From: Gp6-AA40 sp050742535
GTDB taxonomy: Bacteria; Acidobacteriota; Vicinamibacteria; Vicinamibacterales; UBA2999
NCBI GenBank assembly: GCA_050742535.1
Contig: JBOGIQ010000239.1
Location: forward strand, 1 to 9,461
Reading direction: 5' to 3'
DNA: 9,461 nt
A model generated the notes under the pieces. The model worked only from the letters and a program-made list of their open reading frames with translations, made no database searches and had not been told where the DNA came from. Each line of letters starts with the position of its first letter. The first letter of the stretch is position 1. Positions 6,372 through 9,461 of this stretch are shown in pieces. The position numbers were made by a program, and so were the translations under genes.

Positions 6372-7140
6372 AAGCGGCAGAACGGCCGCTCCTTCTGCTG
6401 TTGCGCTGATTCCTGCGCGGCATGGCTCGAAGCGTGTGCCCGGGAAGAACGTCAGGATGCTCGCCGGCCATCCGGCGATTGCCTACACCATCGCGCCGGC
6501 GCTCGAGAGCGGCGTGTTCGCGTCGGTGATCGTGTCGACGGACTCGGAAGCGGTTGCGGCCATCGCCCGGCACTACGGCGCCGAGGTGCCGTTCCTGCGT
6601 CCGGCGGCGTTCTCCGCCGACACCTCGCCGGACATCGAGTGGGTGGAGCACACGCTGTCCGAGCTGAAGCGCGTGGGCCGGACCTGGGACGCTTTCAGCC
6701 TGCTTCGACCGACCAGCCCGTTCAGGTCGGCGGACACGATTCGGCGCGCGTGGGCCCTGTTTCTCGCGCAGGACGGCGTCGATTCACTGCGCGCCATTGA
6801 AAAATGCGCGCAGCATCCCGGGAAGATGTGGGTGATCCGCGGCGATCGCATGTTCCCGCTGCTGCCGTTCGGCGGGACCCAACCGTGGCACAGTACGCCG
6901 TATCAGGCGCTGCCGCCGATCTACGTGCAGAACGCCTCGCTCGAGATCGCATGGAGCCGCGTGGTCTTCGACGACCGCTCGATCGCCGGCGACGTGATGG
7001 TCCCGTTCATCACCGAAGGACACGAAGGGTTCGACATCAACGATCCGCACGACTGGATGATTGCCGAGCGGCTGATTGCGGACGGAGCGGTCCAGCTTCC
7101 GCCCGTCCGTCAGACGCCGTACGCGGCGGTCAGTACATAG
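6361..7140 (+). CDS. CMP-sugar (acylneuraminate/Kdo-like) cytidylyltransferase
   Basis: A 259-residue nucleotidyltransferase of the NeuA/KdsB type, which couples CTP to the anomeric hydroxyl of a sugar acid or ketose, giving a CMP-sugar and pyrophosphate. The CTP-binding motif IPARHGSKRVPGKN lies at residues 17-30, and LRPTSPF at 115-121 is also characteristic. D225 and D228 in FDINDPHDW correspond to the metal-binding DxD-like end of the family, with Asn where sialic acid synthetases often have Asp. The length fits the single-domain form. ATG 6361 overlaps the aldehyde dehydrogenase end by 11 bp; it has no clear Shine-Dalgarno and gives a 12-residue unconserved lead, so a slightly later start cannot be excluded. 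No NeuB-type synthase is present in the window, so the substrate is unclear. A 2-keto-sugar from the downstream transketolase is one possibility (inference). Confidence 0.9.
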   Translation: MPSESGRTAAPSAVALIPARHGSKRVPGKNVRMLAGHPAIAYTIAPALESGVFASVIVSTDSEAVAAIARHYGAEVPFLRPAAFSADTSPDIEWVEHTLSELKRVGRTWDAFSLLRPTSPFRSADTIRRAWALFLAQDGVDSLRAIEKCAQHPGKMWVIRGDRMFPLLPFGGTQPWHSTPYQALPPIYVQNASLEIAWSRVVFDDRSIAGDVMVPFITEGHEGFDINDPHDWMIAERLIADGAVQLPPVRQTPYAAVST

Positions 7141-7146
7141 ATATTC

Positions 7147-9120
7147 ATGGGTGACATACAGACCGATCAGGGCGAATCGCTGGAACTCCAGTACGTTCCC
7201 GTCGGGGAGTTCGAGCGTCTGCTGACGGGTGAGGCGGATGCCGTCCTGCGGACGCGCGCGTTTGCAGCGCTGGCGCGCATCAACACGCTCTACATGATTG
7301 CCGGCGCGTGGTCCGGTCACATCGGCACGAGCTTCAGCTCGCTCGAGATCATGAGCTGGCTGTTCCTCAACGAGCTGCGGGATCTCGACAAAGGGCCGGA
7401 CGGTTGTGACGTCTTCTTTTCGTCGAAGGGGCACGATGCACCGGCGTTGTACAACGTGCTCATCGGTCTCGGTCTGCTGCCGGCCGAGAAGCTGCACCAC
7501 CTGCGGCGGCTGCACGGCCTGCCCGGACACCCGCACGTTGAAACGCCGTTCATCCAGGCGAACACCGGCTCGCTCGGCATGGGAATCTCGAAGGCGAAGG
7601 GCATGGCGCTGGCCAACCGCCTGAACGGCCGCGAGCGGCGCGTGTATGTTCTGACCGGCGACGGCGAGCTGCAGGAAGGCCAGCTCTGGGAATCACTCGG
7701 GTCGGCGGCCAACAACGGCCTCGGCGAGATCGTCGCGATTGTCGATCACAACAAGATTCAGTCCGATACCTGGGTGTCGTCGGTCAGCCATCTCGGCGAC
7801 GTCGAAGCAAAGTTCCGCGCCTTCGGCTGGCACGTCGCCCGCTGTGACGGTCACGACGTTGCCGCGCTGCAGCGCATCTTCCGGACGTTCGACGGCGTGA
7901 CTGACCAGCCCAAAGTGCTGATCGCGGACACCGTAAAGGGCAAAGGCGTCAGCTTCATGGAAGGTCCTGCGACCAAAGCAGGCGAGCTCTACGGATTCCA
8001 TTCCGGTGCGCCCAGTGAGCACAGTTACACCGCCGGCGTGCAGGAACTGCTCGACGCCGCGAACACCGTGCTCGGTGAGCTGGGACTCGGCACGGTCCGC
8101 ACCGAAACGCGGACGCGAAATCCGCGCCGCGAACCTCGTCAGACCGACAACCTCGTCGCCGCGTACGAACGCGCGCTCGTGGAGCAGGCCGAACGCCATC
8201 CGCATGTGATGGCGCTCGACGCCGACCTGGTGAAGGACTGCGGGCTCATCACGTTCGCCCGCCGTTTTCCGGAGCGCTTCGTCGAATGCGGGATCGCGGA
8301 GCAGGACATGGTGTCGATGGCGGCGGGCATGGCGCGCCGCGGCGTGCTGCCGATCGCCCACTCCTTCGCCTGCTTCCTCGCGGCCCGGCCCAACGAGCAG
8401 ATCTACAACCAGTGCAGCGAACGCTCGAAGGTGATTTACGTCGGATCCCTTGCGGGTCTGCTGCCTGGCGGACCAGGCCACTCTCACCAGTCCGTGCGCG
8501 ACATCGGCGCGCTGGGATCCGTGCCGAATCTTCTCCTCGCGGAGCCGTGCTGCGAGGCCGAGGTCGCCGCGCTCGTTGACACCCTGGTCAACGGCGTGAG
8601 CGAGAGCGCCTACCTGCGGCTCGTCTCCGTCAAGTGGCCGATGCCGTTCGGCTATCCCCCGCAGCACGCCGTTCGCGTAGGTGCGGGTTGGACGATCACC
8701 GATGGGGAAGACCTCGTCGTCTTCGGTTATGGCCCGTGGATGCTTGCCAATGCGTTCGAGGCAGCACGACAGCTGCAAGAGGGCACGGGTACGAGCGTCC
8801 GCCTCGTCAATCTTCCGTGGCTCAATCGTGTCGCTGCCGATTGGCTGCGTGACACCATTGGCAGCTGTCGATCGGTCGTGACGCTCGACAACCACTACCT
8901 GCACGGCGGCCAGGGCGAGATGATTGCCGCCGCGATCGCCGGGCTCGGACTCGAACGCTCGCCGCGCGTCACGCGCGTGGGCGTCACGGAGCTGCCGGAG
9001 TGCGGCACGAACGATGAGGTGCTCGCCTACCATCGGCTGGACGTTCCATCTCTGGTCGAGGCGTTCCGCGGTGCGCTATCGCACCGTGACGTCAAACGCC
9101 GGGAGACCCAGCTGACATGA
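7147..9120 (+). CDS. Transketolase-like thiamine-diphosphate enzyme, full length
   Basis: A 657-residue ThDP enzyme carrying both transketolase halves on one chain. The Mg-ThDP motif begins GDGELQEG at residues 171-178; D172 and N202 are 30 apart, as D155 and N185 are in E. coli TktA. E385 in ECGIAEQ is the cofactor-activating glutamate. By-eye alignment gives H58 (SGHIG), H96 (KGHDAP), H128 (PGHPH), H285 (FHSGAP) and H447 (GHSHQ) as counterparts of TktA H26, H66, H100, H261 and H473. The TktA phosphate-contact region around H461 reads VGSLAGLLPGG here, without the histidine, hinting at a non-standard substrate. About 30 residues precede the conserved core. The gene starts 6 bp after the cytidylyltransferase stop, without an obvious Shine-Dalgarno, and overlaps the next gene as ATGA. 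Its place after a CMP-sugar enzyme suggests a biosynthetic role in making or extending a ketose rather than the central pentose phosphate role. Confidence 0.92.
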   Translation: MGDIQTDQGESLELQYVPVGEFERLLTGEADAVLRTRAFAALARINTLYMIAGAWSGHIGTSFSSLEIMSWLFLNELRDLDKGPDGCDVFFSSKGHDAPALYNVLIGLGLLPAEKLHHLRRLHGLPGHPHVETPFIQANTGSLGMGISKAKGMALANRLNGRERRVYVLTGDGELQEGQLWESLGSAANNGLGEIVAIVDHNKIQSDTWVSSVSHLGDVEAKFRAFGWHVARCDGHDVAALQRIFRTFDGVTDQPKVLIADTVKGKGVSFMEGPATKAGELYGFHSGAPSEHSYTAGVQELLDAANTVLGELGLGTVRTETRTRNPRREPRQTDNLVAAYERALVEQAERHPHVMALDADLVKDCGLITFARRFPERFVECGIAEQDMVSMAAGMARRGVLPIAHSFACFLAARPNEQIYNQCSERSKVIYVGSLAGLLPGGPGHSHQSVRDIGALGSVPNLLLAEPCCEAEVAALVDTLVNGVSESAYLRLVSVKWPMPFGYPPQHAVRVGAGWTITDGEDLVVFGYGPWMLANAFEAARQLQEGTGTSVRLVNLPWLNRVAADWLRDTIGSCRSVVTLDNHYLHGGQGEMIAAAIAGLGLERSPRVTRVGVTELPECGTNDEVLAYHRLDVPSLVEAFRGALSHRDVKRRETQLT

Positions 9121-9461
9121 CCGTCCTCTTCTGGGACATCGACGGGACGCTGCTGACGACCGGTAAAGCCGGCGTCCCGGCGTGGGAAGAGGCCGTTCGG
9201 GAAGCGATCGGGCGGGATTTCGAGCTCTCGTCGATTCGCGTTGCCGGACTGACCGACTATCAGATTGCCGTGCGGACGTTCGAAATGCTTGGCGTCGAGG
9301 CCGACGAGGGGACCGTGCGGGCGATGGTGCGGCGCTACGAGGAGCTGCTGCCCTCGTCTCTGCCGCTGAAGCGCGGCTCGGTGTTGCCGAACGTCCGCGA
9401 GATTCTCGAATACCTCGAAGGGCGCAGCGATGTACGGTCCTACCTGCTGACGGGCAATACA
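9117..9461 (+). CDS. HAD-superfamily hydrolase, probable phosphatase (partial, runs off window)
   Basis: An open frame of 115 codons starts at ATG 9117, which overlaps the transketolase stop as ATGA, and continues past the window end. The N-terminus LFWDIDGTLL is HAD motif I, with nucleophile D7 and acid/base D9. Motif II appears as LLTGNT at residues 110-115, with T112 as the conserved Thr. Between them lies a helical cap of about 80 residues, as in phosphoglycolate phosphatase-like (type C1) members. Motifs III and IV would lie beyond the window. Tight coupling with the transketolase suggests that it could remove a phosphate from a pathway intermediate before or after CMP activation, but HAD phosphatases are common and it may serve a neighbouring unit. 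Confidence 0.88.
   Translation, partial: MTVLFWDIDGTLLTTGKAGVPAWEEAVREAIGRDFELSSIRVAGLTDYQIAVRTFEMLGVEADEGTVRAMVRRYEELLPSSLPLKRGSVLPNVREILEYLEGRSDVRSYLLTGNT

Noticed and set aside
4866..7140. Phosphonate pathway resembling the ALDH plus cytidylyltransferase pair of phosphinothricin biosynthesis
   Set aside because: No PEP mutase or phosphonopyruvate decarboxylase is in the window, and the cytidylyltransferase is NeuA/KdsB-like beside glycosyltransferases.
7693..9033. 446-aa minus-strand ORF opposite the transketolase
   Set aside because: No recognisable domain; the + strand codes for an intact ThDP enzyme over the same bases.
127..9120. Complete legionaminic, pseudaminic or sialic acid pathway
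   Set aside because: SDR, aminotransferase, acyltransferase and CMP-transferase fit, but no NeuB-type synthase or NeuC-type hydrolysing epimerase is present within the window.

Overview
The window is a GC-rich bacterial stretch, almost fully coding, with every gene on the + strand. It looks like the middle of one long operon for building and transferring an unusual cell-surface sugar. Third codon positions are strongly G/C. A short palindromic repeat at about 4835-4865 reads 'WGVRLQPDS' on the minus strand. I recall such tags as spurious peptides in Acidobacteriota (Vicinamibacteria) genomes, so that phylum is my best guess, from memory only.

Layout. Bases 1-88 may be the tail of an upstream gene and contain a perfect 10-bp hairpin. 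Next come a left-handed beta-helix acyltransferase (127-810), an NAD-dependent sugar epimerase/reductase of the extended SDR family (807-1775), a DegT/DnrJ/EryC1-type PLP sugar aminotransferase (1772-2944) and a GtrB/DPM1-like membrane-anchored family 2 glycosyltransferase (2941-3876). These four are joined by GTGA stop/start overlaps. A degenerate GT-B-like glycosyltransferase (3905-4834) follows. After the 31-bp repeat-containing spacer come an aldehyde dehydrogenase (4866-6371), a NeuA/KdsB-like CMP-sugar cytidylyltransferase (6361-7140), a full-length transketolase-like enzyme (7147-9120) and the start of a HAD-family hydrolase (9117 to the window end).

How the genes may work together. 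SDR, aminotransferase, acyltransferase and CMP-transferase are the usual parts of a nonulosonic-acid or acylamino-sugar pathway. No NeuB-type synthase or NeuC-type epimerase is present in the window. A transketolase and an aldehyde dehydrogenase are there instead. My inference is that the transketolase makes or extends a ketose, which is then activated as a CMP-sugar and passed to the two glycosyltransferases. This combination is the most interesting signal here. The product cannot be named from sequence alone, and genes outside the window may fill the gaps.

No RNA gene, CRISPR array, insertion sequence or convincing promoter or terminator was seen. No gene-free gap exceeds 130 bases.
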